From Ferruginibacter sp. (GTDB lineage Bacteria > Bacteroidota > Bacteroidia > Chitinophagales > Chitinophagaceae), in NCBI GenBank assembly GCA_017983695.1, contig JAGOAX010000001.1, positions 416,160 to 480,159 of the forward strand: 64,000 bases of DNA, read 5' to 3'. Both the position numbers and the translations under genes were made by a program. Of this stretch, positions 1-9,067 are shown piece by piece. A model generated the notes under the pieces. The model saw only the letters and a program-made list of their open reading frames with translations. It did not search any database and was not told the DNA's origin. Numbering within the stretch: the first letter of the stretch is position 1; each line of letters opens with the position of its first letter.

Positions 1-319
1 ATTGTGCTTCGCACAATAAATTTGCCACTGAAACACAGAAGCACTGAAATTTTATTTTTCTAATCTCCGCACATTCTGTGTTTCAGTGCTTCTGTGGCAA
101 TACTCCTGCTGCGAAGCAGAAATTTAGCTTTTGCTGTTTCTTAAACATTGTGGCAATGCATTGTGCTTCGCACAATAAATTTGCCACTGAAGCACAGAAG
201 CACTGAAATTTTATTTTTCTAATCTCCGCACATTCTGTGTTTCAGTGCTTCTGTGGCAATACTCCTGCTGCGAAGCAGCAAGGTATATTTTACAGTTTCT
301 TTGCTGCTATGGCAATACC
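1..319. repeat. Two tandem 159-bp hairpin-rich repeat units
   Basis: The block 1-119 recurs at 160-278 with one visible mismatch (position 34 against 193). The unit tails (120-159 and 279-319) are only loosely related. Each unit opens with the perfect hairpin ATTGTGC-TTC-GCACAAT (1-17 and 160-176). It contains a longer inverted repeat whose arms share CACAGAAGCACTGAAA, and it closes with CTGC-TGCGAA-GCAG. In unit 2 the last hairpin is a perfect TGCTGC-GAA-GCAGCA. The layout resembles dispersed palindromic (REP/MITE-like) intergenic repeats. The window starts at the unit boundary, so further copies may lie upstream. No gene is seen in this stretch. Confidence 0.85.
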
Positions 320-343
320 TTTACCAAAGACAAATCAACAGTC

Positions 344-1165
344 ATGAAAAAAAAACAATTCAGCTACCAGGACAGTAACATTTTTTACCGGGTAACCGGC
401 ACAGGAAAACCCGTTGTATTATTACACGGCTTTGGAGAAGATGGAGACATCTGGGCCAACCAGGTTGAATTTTTATCCGCAGGATCCGGTGAAAAAGATC
501 ATTACCAGCTCATCATCCCCGATTTGCCCGGCAGCGGAAAATCTGAATTGATTACAGACATGAGCATTGAAGGAATGGCAGAATGCATAAAAGCTTTAAT
601 AGATTTTGAGTTCCTAAGTTCTTCTCCAACATTGCGGTTTTCCCTTATTGGCCACAGCATGGGTGGCTACATTGCTTTAGCCTTTGCAGAAAAACACAGC
701 GCATTATTAAACTCATTCGGCCTGGTACATTCATCTGCCTATGCCGATGGTGAAGAAAAAAAAGAAGCCCGACGGAAGTCCATCGAATTTATAAAAACAA
801 ATGGCGCCTACGAATTTTTAAAAACTGCCATCCCCGGTTTATTTTATCAGCCGGAAAATAATAAAGCCTGTGAAGATTTAGTAAAAGCAAGTAAAAATTT
901 TACTGCCGAAGCGTTAATTGCTTACTATACTGCCATGATAAACCGGCCCGACAGAACGGCAATTTTAAAAACCTTTACTCAACCAATTTTGTTTGTTATG
1001 GGTCAATATGATAAGGCTGTTCCGTTTGATCAAAGTATGCAGCAAAGCCATTTGCCCAATCAGGCGCATATACACATATTACGCAACAGTGCACACATGG
1101 GTATGTGGGAGGAAGCTGAAAAAACAAACGAAGCCTTGCTGAAGTTTTTAGAAAATATAAGTTGA
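344..1165 (+). CDS. Alpha/beta-fold hydrolase
   Basis: This is a 273-residue alpha/beta hydrolase of the hydrolase/acyltransferase type. The oxyanion strand HGFGEDGDIW lies near residue 28. The nucleophile elbow G-H-S-M-G-G gives the catalytic serine, an acid follows 'VMGQYDKAV', and the catalytic His is in 'NSAHMGMWEE' near the C-terminus. The substrate cannot be told from sequence. The ATG at 344 is preferred over a GTG at 245 because the upstream extension would be encoded by the repeat block. It has no signal peptide and should be cytoplasmic. Its last ~26 codons are duplicated in diverged form at 1760-1840, downstream of two minus-strand genes. This suggests the resident 3' end was displaced when DNA was inserted here. 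Confidence 0.88.
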   Translation: MKKKQFSYQDSNIFYRVTGTGKPVVLLHGFGEDGDIWANQVEFLSAGSGEKDHYQLIIPDLPGSGKSELITDMSIEGMAECIKALIDFEFLSSSPTLRFSLIGHSMGGYIALAFAEKHSALLNSFGLVHSSAYADGEEKKEARRKSIEFIKTNGAYEFLKTAIPGLFYQPENNKACEDLVKASKNFTAEALIAYYTAMINRPDRTAILKTFTQPILFVMGQYDKAVPFDQSMQQSHLPNQAHIHILRNSAHMGMWEEAEKTNEALLKFLENIS

Positions 1166-1167
1166 GG

Positions 1168-1422
1168 TTAAGGATGCACCTGTTCATTAACCGGCACACT
1201 TTCAAGATATAAAATATCCGGGTCAAAATCAGTTTCATCATCCCAGACAACGGTACCCATAAAAACCTTTGCAGTACTGCAAAAAGCAAGGTCATTTAAT
1301 TTTGAATAAACAGGGTAATGTAAATAACCTGACATATCAAACTCCCTTACTTCGCCATTGGTAAATGTAAGTATAAGCTTGTGCAGTTGTTTGTATTTTA
1401 CATATTGTACCCTTGGGTTCAT
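1168..1422 (-). CDS. DUF2442 family protein
   Basis: An 84-residue protein with the DUF2442 pattern: an N-terminal strand leading to 'LILTFTNGEVREFDMSGYL', then 'VVWDDETDFDPDILY' near the C-terminus. Family knowledge: DUF2442 proteins are frequently encoded next to DUF4160 proteins, and the pair has been proposed as toxin-antitoxin-like; the biochemical role is not established. Here it lies 9 bp downstream of a DUF4160 gene on the same strand, so the two are probably co-transcribed. Its stop is 2 bp from the stop of the convergent hydrolase gene. The pair sits between the hydrolase and a displaced hydrolase 3' remnant, which points to horizontal acquisition. Confidence 0.8.
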   Translation of the reverse strand: MNPRVQYVKYKQLHKLILTFTNGEVREFDMSGYLHYPVYSKLNDLAFCSTAKVFMGTVVWDDETDFDPDILYLESVPVNEQVHP

Positions 1423-1431
1423 ATACTTTAA

Positions 1432-1701
1432 TTATTTTAAAGGGTCTATTTTAAAAACTGTATTGCCTGTTACGGCCAGTTGCCAGTTAGCCATTAAATC
1501 CTCCCTGTGTATTTCTATCCATGCCTTCACTAATTTTTCTTTATTGCCTGGTAAAAAACCTTCCAGCAGCTCACCATCAGGTATTTGATAAACCGCTTCA
1601 TTATCCCCATACTTAACATGAATATGAGGTAATTTATGCTGCTTAGTATCTAAATAATACATGGCAATAATTAAACCATAAAACATTGATATCACCGGCA
1701 T
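1432..1701 (-). CDS. DUF4160 family protein
   Basis: An 89-residue protein beginning 'MPVISMFYGLIIAMYY', with the family signature H-x-P-H-I-H-V-x-Y ('HKLPHIHVKYGDNEA'). This is followed by 'DGELLEGFLPGNKEKLVKAWIEIH' and a C-terminal 'NWQLA'. DUF4160 is usually the first gene of a pair with DUF2442, as here. The closely spaced histidines suggest a metal or nucleic-acid site, but no function is proven. No promoter element could be assigned with confidence in the AT-rich stretch to the right of 1701. Confidence 0.8.
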   Translation of the reverse strand: MPVISMFYGLIIAMYYLDTKQHKLPHIHVKYGDNEAVYQIPDGELLEGFLPGNKEKLVKAWIEIHREDLMANWQLAVTGNTVFKIDPLK

Positions 1702-1759
1702 TTTGTAAAATTATACAAAAAAGACAGCATTTGTATCCACCTGAAATAATTACCTACTG

Positions 1760-1840
1760 GACAGCGCACACATGGGTATGTGGGAGGAAACTGAAAAAAC
1801 AAATGCGGCATTGCTCAATTTTTTGCAGGCGGCAACCTAA
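1760..1840 (+). pseudogene. Orphaned 3' end of an alpha/beta hydrolase gene
   Basis: Read in frame, this stretch encodes 'DSAHMGMWEETEKTNAALL' followed by a short tail and a TAA stop at 1838-1840. It matches the C-terminus of the hydrolase at 344-1165 ('NSAHMGMWEEAEKTNEALL'), with several synonymous and a few amino-acid differences. No start codon or upstream homology is present. It is best read as the original 3' end of a hydrolase gene, cut off by insertion of the DUF2442/DUF4160 segment. Partial deletion of a tandem paralogue is the alternative. Confidence 0.8.
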
Positions 1841-2008
1841 GTATTGTTTTTAGCGTTAACCACTAATTGTTTATAGGTAAGTTTGTTTAACCAATAAATA
1901 ATATCAACGCAATATAGTATAACCAAAACACTTTTTAACAGGCTGCAGCGTTGTAAAGGCAGCATATTACATTACTTTTAGGTCTGATTTTTGATTAATG
2001 TTCCGTGT

Positions 2009-4618
2009 ATGAAGAAAATTTTCTCTGCTGTAGTTTTACTCTTTTTGTTTTCTGATGTTATTGCCAATCACATTTCCGGTGGCGAAATGATATATGAATA
2101 TCTGGGTCCGGGGGGTACTGCCAATTCTAAACAATACAGAATTACCTTACGCCTTTTCAGAGATAACAATGGTGGTGGCGCAGCAATGCCGACAAATGTT
2201 TTCATCGGGGTTTTTAATAATGATAACAACAGCCCTATAAGCGGTTCCTATTTTGATGTAAGTCTTTTGTCAAATATTTCTGTTCCTGTAGTACCGCCCC
2301 CGCCATGTATGGATAATCCTCCTACAATAAACTACAATATGGGTACTTATGAGTTTACAGTTGATTTACCCGCCAATCAAAATGGTTATACAGCAGCTTA
2401 TCAAACCTGCTGCAGAATTTTTCCCTTGCAAAATGTTTTGACACAAAATCAACCTGCACAAGGCGAAGGTTCAACATACATCTGTACAATTCCGGGCAGC
2501 AACCAGTTGCCTGTTGGTAATAACAGCAGCCCTCAATTCCGCACTCAGTTAGGGCCGGTTTGTTATAATAACAGTTTCATTTTCGACTTTGGAGCAATAG
2601 ACCCTAACCCTGGCGATTCGTTAGTATATTCCTTTTGCAACGCTTATAACAGAGGTGCTTCTGTAAATTCTGGAAATGTTAATCCAACAGCTCCGCCTTA
2701 TCAATCGGTATCGTACGTAAATGGATTTACGGCAGCAGTGCCACTGGGGCCTACGGCAAGTATTGATCCAAAAACAGGTATTATCTCGGGTATTGCTCCG
2801 CCAGCTGGCAGGTACGTTGTTTGTGTATGTATCAATGAATACAGAGCCGGTGTATTAATTGGCAGTCATAGAAAAGATTTTATTCTAACTGTAAGTGACT
2901 GTTCACTTACAAAAGCTCAATTACTTAACACCTATCCAATGTGCGATGGCTTCACAAAAACATTTTCAAACGAAGGTTTATCTGTTAATATACAAACTTA
3001 TTTCTGGGATTTTGGTGATGGAAATACATCTACAGCAGCATCTCCGACTCATACCTATGCAACAGTAGGGGATTATGTTTTAAAACTTGTACTAAACAGA
3101 GGATTGGCTTGTACAGATTCTGCTACATCAATTGTAAAAGTTTACCCTGGCTTTTTTCCCGATTTTGCTGTGCTTGGCCAATGTAAAAACACACCTATTC
3201 AGTTCTCCGATAATACTGTGGCAACTTATGGCACAGTAAACTTCTGGCGCTGGACATTTGGTGATGCTGGTTCTCCAAATAACACTTCTACTGTAAAAAA
3301 CCCGGTACATACTTACCCGGCATCAGGTAATTATGATGTGCAGTTTATTGTAGCAAGCGATAAAGGTTGCATTGATACTTTGCTTCGTACCATTGCCATT
3401 ACCGATCAGCCGGCATTAAGTGTAAGTAACGATACACTCATCTGCATTATTGATACACTGCAGTTAAATGCCATTGGCACCGGTTCGTTTTTATGGACGC
3501 CCAATTACAATATCAACAATATTAATATCAGCAACCCATTGGTTAGTCCTGATGTTACTACTACTTACCGTGTAACCCTTACCGACCCCTTTGGTTGTGT
3601 AGGCAACGATTCTGTAAGGGTAAGTGTGGTAAATGCTGTTATACAATCTGCCCAGCCCGATACCACTATTTGCCGCACCGATCCTGTACTGCTGCGGCTT
3701 ACCAGCGATGCATTATATTATCAATGGACAGAGAACCCGGCAGGCAATACACTCAGTAATCCCACAATAAAAAACCCAACGGCCACACCGCTTGTTACTA
3801 CAACTTATACTGTAGTGGGCAGCATTGGTAAATGTGTGGCGCAAAACAGTATCACTGTAACTCCAATTCCATACCCCGATGCAGATGCTGGTGCCGATCA
3901 AACTATTTGCTTAGGGCAATCTGCGCAGCTAAATGCCGGTGGCGGAAGTTCTTATTCGTGGACACCGGCTGCATTTTTAAACAACCGGCTTATTCCAAAC
4001 CCGGTTTCTATAAGTCCCACATCAAGCGTAAGGTATGTGGTTACGGTAACAGATATTTTGGGTTGCCCCAAACCGGTAAAAGATACCGTGATAGTTACAG
4101 TTGCTGTGATAACCGCAGATGCCGGACCGAGAGATACTGTTGTTGTTATAAACCAACCACTTTTATTAAACGCTACCGGCAGCACCAATTATTTATGGAG
4201 CCCGGCGCAATGGTTAAGCAATATTGGTACTGCCAACCCGGTTGCATTACCACAAAGTGATATTGAATACGTAGTAAGAGTAAGTAACGATGCTGGTTGT
4301 TTTGATTACGACAGTATAAGGGTAAAAGTATTTAACCTGGATGCCAGTTTATATGTGCCCAGTGCATTTTCTCCTAATGGAGATGGTAATAATGATGTTT
4401 TCCGGCCCATAATGATCGGTATGAAATCGCTGGATATATTCAGGGTGTACAACCGCTGGGGACAATTATTGTATAGTGGTACCGATGCCCAAATGGGTTG
4501 GGATGGTACTTTTGGCGGCAAAGGCCAGGAGGCTGCTACTTATGTTTGGTATGCCGAAGGCATTAATTACAATAATATAAAAATTAAGAAGAAAGGATAC
4601 GTGGTGTTAATCCGATAG
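2009..4618 (+). CDS. PKD-domain surface protein with T9SS type B C-terminal sorting domain
   Basis: An 869-residue secreted protein. The signal peptide is MKKIFSAVVLLFLFSDVIA, then 'NHISGGEMIYEYLG', typical of this Bacteroidota family. Residues ~50-290 form a beta-rich N-terminal region. PKD domains follow ('FWDFGDGNTSTAASPTHTY', 'WRWTFGDAGSPNN'), then ~75-residue Ig-like repeats with the pattern D-T-x-I-C ... L-x-x-G ... W-x-P. The C-terminal ~90 residues carry 'PSAFSPNGDGNNDVF', 'VYNRWGQLLY', 'GWDGTFGGKGQ' and 'KKGYVVLIR', the CHU_C/gliding-associated T9SS type B signal. Probably exported by the type IX system and attached to or released from the surface. The ATG at 2009 is chosen because it starts the signal peptide. 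The role is probably structural or adhesive (inferred). The next gene is a paralogue. Confidence 0.9.
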   Translation: MKKIFSAVVLLFLFSDVIANHISGGEMIYEYLGPGGTANSKQYRITLRLFRDNNGGGAAMPTNVFIGVFNNDNNSPISGSYFDVSLLSNISVPVVPPPPCMDNPPTINYNMGTYEFTVDLPANQNGYTAAYQTCCRIFPLQNVLTQNQPAQGEGSTYICTIPGSNQLPVGNNSSPQFRTQLGPVCYNNSFIFDFGAIDPNPGDSLVYSFCNAYNRGASVNSGNVNPTAPPYQSVSYVNGFTAAVPLGPTASIDPKTGIISGIAPPAGRYVVCVCINEYRAGVLIGSHRKDFILTVSDCSLTKAQLLNTYPMCDGFTKTFSNEGLSVNIQTYFWDFGDGNTSTAASPTHTYATVGDYVLKLVLNRGLACTDSATSIVKVYPGFFPDFAVLGQCKNTPIQFSDNTVATYGTVNFWRWTFGDAGSPNNTSTVKNPVHTYPASGNYDVQFIVASDKGCIDTLLRTIAITDQPALSVSNDTLICIIDTLQLNAIGTGSFLWTPNYNINNINISNPLVSPDVTTTYRVTLTDPFGCVGNDSVRVSVVNAVIQSAQPDTTICRTDPVLLRLTSDALYYQWTENPAGNTLSNPTIKNPTATPLVTTTYTVVGSIGKCVAQNSITVTPIPYPDADAGADQTICLGQSAQLNAGGGSSYSWTPAAFLNNRLIPNPVSISPTSSVRYVVTVTDILGCPKPVKDTVIVTVAVITADAGPRDTVVVINQPLLLNATGSTNYLWSPAQWLSNIGTANPVALPQSDIEYVVRVSNDAGCFDYDSIRVKVFNLDASLYVPSAFSPNGDGNNDVFRPIMIGMKSLDIFRVYNRWGQLLYSGTDAQMGWDGTFGGKGQEAATYVWYAEGINYNNIKIKKKGYVVLIR

Positions 4619-4639
4619 TGGATAAAATTACAGACCTGT

Positions 4640-4675
4640 AAAACGCTGTCTGCTTTGTAAAGACAGCGTTTTTTA
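4640..4675 (+). terminator. Rho-independent terminator
   Basis: AAACGCTGTCT (4641-4651) pairs with AGACAGCGTTT (4661-4671) around a 9-nt loop and is followed by a T-run. It lies 25 bp after the first PKD gene, so the paralogue downstream probably has its own promoter. Confidence 0.85.
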
Positions 4676-4712
4676 TTAGTTTTAGGGCTAACAGCTGCTC
4701 AATGTTCGGACT

Positions 4713-7700
4713 ATGAAGAAATACATCTTCCTTTTTTTATTATCACTGCTTTCATTTAATGAAATTTTTGCCAATCATACAAAAGGTGGGTGGATGTATT
4801 ATGAGTATCTGGGCCCCGGAGTTGCCGACCCATTAAAGCTCAGATACCGGGTAGGATTAAAATTTTATGTAGAATGTAATACCCCGGTAGGAGAACAGCA
4901 ATGGAATTTTACATTTTTTAGCGGTGCAGCACCTTATGCTTTTTTACAAAATATTCCGGTATCTCCAATCAGTAGCATCCAGATTAACGGCTGCACTTTA
5001 CCCGATTGTTATCCATGCCTTTCAAATATCCCAAACAGGTGTTACGAAATAAGAACTTATGAAATCATTGTAGAGCTGGACCCTTCTCCTCGTGGCTATA
5101 TTATTTCTAAACAAAGATGTTGTCGCATTGGAGGAATCAGTAATATCCAGCCACCATCTACCGATTTTGGGGCAACATATACCATTAAAATTCCTGGTAC
5201 TAATGATGGGGCTACAGCTCCTTTTAACGCCAGCCCACAATTTATTTTTAATGACACAGCTGTAGTTTGCGGTAACAGCCCATTTGCTATAAATTTTCAA
5301 GCAACTGATGCTGATGGGGATTCACTGTCTTATTCTTTTGTTGATTCGTATCATGGTGGGGATAATGGGGGGAATTCAAGTCCACCAACTGCAGCGGCAC
5401 CACCGTATACAACAATTCCGTATTGGCCGCCTTATTCAGGCACCCAGCCACTTGGCGCCGCCGCCACAATTAACCCGATTACAGGTGTAATCAGTGGTAT
5501 TGCTCCTCCTATAGGTGAGTATGTTGTATGTGTATTAGTTAAAGAATACCGGAATGGTATTAATATTGCTGAATCAAGAAAAGAAATACATTTAAAAACA
5601 GCGTCTTGTACACCACTTACTGCATTGCCTAACTTTAATCCTGTTACCTGCGATGGTTTTACAGTAACTTTTAATGAAAACAGTTCCGGTAATCCCACCA
5701 CTTTCTTTTGGGATTTTGGAGATCCTGCAAGCGGCCCTGCAAACACTTCTACACTTCAAATTCCAACACATACTTTTACAGCTGCAGGAGTTTTTAATAT
5801 TAAGTTAGTGGTATCAATATCCGGACTTTGCATTGATTCTATTATAAAACCGATAAGTGTTTTTCCTGGTTTCTTTCCCAACTTTTCAATTCCGCCTGTA
5901 TTGTGTACCAATGTGCCCGTACAATTTTCAGATGTCACAACAACAAATTATGGAGTAGTGGATAGCTGGAAATGGGATTTTGGAGACCTTACCACATTGG
6001 CAGATACCAGTCGTTTGAAAAACCCGGTTTATGCTTACAATACCGTAGGCAATTACAATGTAAAACTGGTGGTAACAAACAGCATGGGTTGTAAAGATTC
6101 TATTTTCAGGGATGTGGTTATTGCTCCGCCGCCAACATTAAACTTAATACCACGTGATACAGCTTACTGCGGTTTAGACAGTCTTCAATTAACCGCAAGC
6201 GGAATAGGTGTATTTAGCTGGAGCCCTTTAACCAATATTATTGGCGCCAATACGGGTACACCATTTGTATTTCCAACTACGCAAACAAAGTATGTGGTTA
6301 GCTTAAATGCTGCCGGGTGCATTAGTAAAGATTCTTTAACGGTAACTCCCAAACTCGACCTGACCAATGCCATTACAGGCAATTCGCCTATTTGTGAAGA
6401 AGATACCATTGCATTAAACGGGAGCAGTAATTACGCCGCAAATGTAAGCTGGCAATGGAGCCCTGCTGCTTCGGTTGATTTTGCCACACAACAAAACACA
6501 AGAGCTTTTCCATCTGTTACAACAAACTATATTTTAACCACTACCTGGGGGCAGCATTGTACATCGGTTGCCAATAAAAATATTATTGTAAGGCCATTAG
6601 CTATCCCCAATGCAGGGCCCGATGTGGCCATTTGCGGTGGTCAGCAATCAGTACAGTTATCAGCCGGAGGTGGCGCTACCTATCAATGGACGCCTGCAGC
6701 TGGTTTAAATAATGCCAATATCCCCAACCCCGTTGCATCACCGGGCAGTACAACAGTGTACACTGTTGCAGTTGGTGTTACAGGCTGCAGTAAAACAAGA
6801 GTGGATAGTTTAATTGTAAACGTAAGGGCTTTGCCTTTACTGGCAAGCATTAACGATACCCTTATCTGTAATATTGATACCCTGCAACTTACTACAATTG
6901 GTACAGGCAATTTTAACTGGAGTCCAAACTACATGATTAGTAACACCACAATTGGAAGCCCGTTGGTAAGCCCTGATGTACCCACAACTTATTTTGTAAG
7001 GCTGTCGGATGCTTTTGGTTGCCATAGCGACGATACCGTATTTGTAAATGTAAAAGACCGTGTTACACTTTTTGCCGGTAACGATACTACCATTTGCCAG
7101 ACTGATGGCTTCCGCATAAATACCTTTGGCGATGCCCTGCATTATAGATGGACTCCGCCAACTTATTTAAATAACGATACGGCAAAACAGCCTTTTACTA
7201 TTCCGCTAACCAGTATAACTTATAACGTAGTGGCTAATATTGGTAAATGCCAGAGCCAGGATGATATTGATATTAAAGTGGTGCCTTATCCTGCAGCCAA
7301 TGCAGGATTGGATAATACACTTTGCCCGGGATTTTCGGTACAGTTAAATGCAAGTGGTGGCAGTAGTTATTTATGGAGCCCCGTAACATTTTTAAATAAC
7401 CGCTCTATACCAGATCCAATCAGCACCAGGCCCACTGCCAGTATCCGGTATATTGTTGCGGTTACTGACACTTTAGGTTGTCCTAAGCCGGTGAGAGATA
7501 CGGTTTGGGTTTATGTAGATCCTAAAGTAATTGCCAATGCAGGCCCAAGAGATACCAGTGTTGTAATTGGTGAGCCTTTATTTTTAAATGGCAGCGGAGG
7601 TACTACGTATTTATGGGATCCGCCAACATGGCTTAACGATGCCACAATAAAAAGTCCGGTTGCTTTACCGCAGAACAATATCCAGTATATTTTAACCGCC

Positions 7701-8039
7701 ATATCAGCTAACGGATGTATTGGAACTGATACGATAGATATAAAACTTTATAAGATAGACCCCGATATGTTAGTACCAACTGCATTTACGCCCAATGGAG
7801 ATGGTAATAATGATATTTTTAAACCTATCCTGATTGGAATGAAAGAGTTGCGGTATTTCAGGGTGTACAACAGGTTTGGGCAGTTATTGTACAGTACCGG
7901 CGATATTGGAAAAGGCTGGGATGGTAAGTTTGGTGGAAGAGGACAAGACCCAGCAACTTATGTTTGGATGGCCGAAGGAATTACTTATAAAGGAGAAGTA
8001 AAATTTAAAAAAGGCTACGTGGTGTTGATTAGGCAATAA
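4713..8039 (+). CDS. PKD-domain surface protein with T9SS type B sorting domain (tandem paralogue)
   Basis: A 1108-residue paralogue of the preceding gene. The signal peptide is MKKYIFLFLLSLLSFNEIFA, then 'NHTKGGWMYYEYLGPG'. It has the same beta-rich N-terminal region, two PKD modules ('FFWDFGDPASGPANTST', 'WKWDFGDLTTLADTS') and a longer array of Ig-like ~75-90-residue repeats, e.g. 'NDTLICNIDTLQLTTIGTG' around residue 710, closely matching the neighbour. The C-terminus 'PTAFTPNGDGNNDIF ... KKGYVVLIRQ' is the T9SS type B signal. The extra ~240 residues relative to the neighbour lie in the repeat array, so repeat expansion or contraction is the likely source. Its function is unknown, and an adhesive or gliding-related surface role is inferred. 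Confidence 0.9.
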   Translation: MKKYIFLFLLSLLSFNEIFANHTKGGWMYYEYLGPGVADPLKLRYRVGLKFYVECNTPVGEQQWNFTFFSGAAPYAFLQNIPVSPISSIQINGCTLPDCYPCLSNIPNRCYEIRTYEIIVELDPSPRGYIISKQRCCRIGGISNIQPPSTDFGATYTIKIPGTNDGATAPFNASPQFIFNDTAVVCGNSPFAINFQATDADGDSLSYSFVDSYHGGDNGGNSSPPTAAAPPYTTIPYWPPYSGTQPLGAAATINPITGVISGIAPPIGEYVVCVLVKEYRNGINIAESRKEIHLKTASCTPLTALPNFNPVTCDGFTVTFNENSSGNPTTFFWDFGDPASGPANTSTLQIPTHTFTAAGVFNIKLVVSISGLCIDSIIKPISVFPGFFPNFSIPPVLCTNVPVQFSDVTTTNYGVVDSWKWDFGDLTTLADTSRLKNPVYAYNTVGNYNVKLVVTNSMGCKDSIFRDVVIAPPPTLNLIPRDTAYCGLDSLQLTASGIGVFSWSPLTNIIGANTGTPFVFPTTQTKYVVSLNAAGCISKDSLTVTPKLDLTNAITGNSPICEEDTIALNGSSNYAANVSWQWSPAASVDFATQQNTRAFPSVTTNYILTTTWGQHCTSVANKNIIVRPLAIPNAGPDVAICGGQQSVQLSAGGGATYQWTPAAGLNNANIPNPVASPGSTTVYTVAVGVTGCSKTRVDSLIVNVRALPLLASINDTLICNIDTLQLTTIGTGNFNWSPNYMISNTTIGSPLVSPDVPTTYFVRLSDAFGCHSDDTVFVNVKDRVTLFAGNDTTICQTDGFRINTFGDALHYRWTPPTYLNNDTAKQPFTIPLTSITYNVVANIGKCQSQDDIDIKVVPYPAANAGLDNTLCPGFSVQLNASGGSSYLWSPVTFLNNRSIPDPISTRPTASIRYIVAVTDTLGCPKPVRDTVWVYVDPKVIANAGPRDTSVVIGEPLFLNGSGGTTYLWDPPTWLNDATIKSPVALPQNNIQYILTAISANGCIGTDTIDIKLYKIDPDMLVPTAFTPNGDGNNDIFKPILIGMKELRYFRVYNRFGQLLYSTGDIGKGWDGKFGGRGQDPATYVWMAEGITYKGEVKFKKGYVVLIRQ

Positions 8040-8079
8040 ACTGATGACTGTTTTAATGATTACATCTTTATAAAATTTT

Positions 8080-8112
8080 AAAAAAGACTTTAGAAATTCT
8101 AAAGTCTTTTTT
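8080..8112 (+). terminator. Rho-independent terminator
   Basis: A 16-bp perfect stem, AAAAAAGACTTTAGAA (8080-8095) with its complement at 8097-8112, ending in a T-run. It closes the PKD gene and stands just upstream of the SDR gene. The flanking A- and T-tracts make it potentially bidirectional. Confidence 0.9.
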
Positions 8113-8141
8113 ATTTATCCGCATCAACGTATTTTGCAGTT

Positions 8142-8903
8142 ATGAATACAATTGTTTTAATAACAGGCGCCACTTCCGGAATTGGAAAAGCCTGTGCACA
8201 AAAATTTGCTGCAGCAAAAAACGACCTTATCATCACGGGTAGAAGAAAGGAACGTCTGGATGATCTTAAAAAAGAACTGGAAGCTGCACATGGCGTAAAA
8301 GTATTAGCACTTTGTTTTGATGTACAGGATAAAGAAGCTGTTTTTTCAGCAATAAATGATTTGCCCGAAGCGTGGCAAAATATAAGCATCCTTATAAATA
8401 ATGCAGGGCTTGCCCTGGGCAGAGATAATTTTGAAGATGCCGTTTTAGAAGATTGGGAAACCATGCTGAATACGAATGTTAATGGCTTGGTCTATGTAAG
8501 CCGGGCAGTACTTCCTTTTATGATTGTACAAAAAAAAGGGCATATCATTAATATGGGATCGGTGGCCGGCAAACAGGTTTACGAAAAAGGAAATGGGTAT
8601 TGCGCCAGCAAATTTGCAGTGGATGCATTAAGCAAAGCCATGCGTATCGACCTGTTAAAACACAATATAAAAGTTACCGGAATACACCCCGGTGCTGTAG
8701 AAACCGAATTTTCCTTAGTACGCTTTAAAGGGGATGCAGCCACAGCTGATGCCACTTACAAAGGCATTACCCCACTTACCGGCGCCGATATTGCCGACAT
8801 TATTTTTTACTGTGCCAGCCTGCCTGCCCATGTTTGTATTAATGACCTTACGGTTACCCCAACACAACAGGCAGATGCACTTTACTTTAATAGAAATCAA
8901 TAG
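8142..8903 (+). CDS. SDR family NAD(P)-dependent oxidoreductase (YdfG-like)
   Basis: A 253-residue short-chain dehydrogenase. The Rossmann motif is T-G-A-T-S-G-I-G (residues ~8-15). NADP preference is suggested by 'ITGRRKERLDDL', which places arginines after strand 2. N-N-A-G lies near residue 90, the catalytic Ser is in 'NMGSVAGKQVY', and the catalytic Y-x-x-x-K is 'YCASKFAVDAL'. 'HPGAVETEFS' is the usual post-catalytic loop. Best family match is the YdfG/3-hydroxy acid dehydrogenase group; the substrate is not determined. It is preceded by a terminator and probably transcribed alone. Confidence 0.9.
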   Translation: MNTIVLITGATSGIGKACAQKFAAAKNDLIITGRRKERLDDLKKELEAAHGVKVLALCFDVQDKEAVFSAINDLPEAWQNISILINNAGLALGRDNFEDAVLEDWETMLNTNVNGLVYVSRAVLPFMIVQKKGHIINMGSVAGKQVYEKGNGYCASKFAVDALSKAMRIDLLKHNIKVTGIHPGAVETEFSLVRFKGDAATADATYKGITPLTGADIADIIFYCASLPAHVCINDLTVTPTQQADALYFNRNQ

Positions 8904-9067
8904 GTTAAGCCGGTTTTCATATTGCTGATAACAATATACTTTCTTTAACTGTTCTGTTTACAATATTGGTTTGGCCTTCCCGTTTAATGGCCAAACCTGA
9001 TATTTTCCTCAAGTTTTATTATGTAAAACCGGCAAAATGTTGTAAACTTGTTATACCGAATCCTAAA

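Noticed and set aside
1..319. CRISPR-like array
   Set aside because: Only two long (159-bp) units with internal hairpins and no uniform spacers; no cas genes nearby.
245..343. N-terminal extension of the hydrolase from a GTG at 245
   Set aside because: The extension is encoded by the repeat block and is Cys-rich without family similarity; the ATG at 344 gives a normal start.
3832..4260. Second reading frame in the PKD gene (142 residues)
   Set aside because: It is a shadow of repetitive coding DNA with unnatural Cys/Arg-rich composition and no family features.
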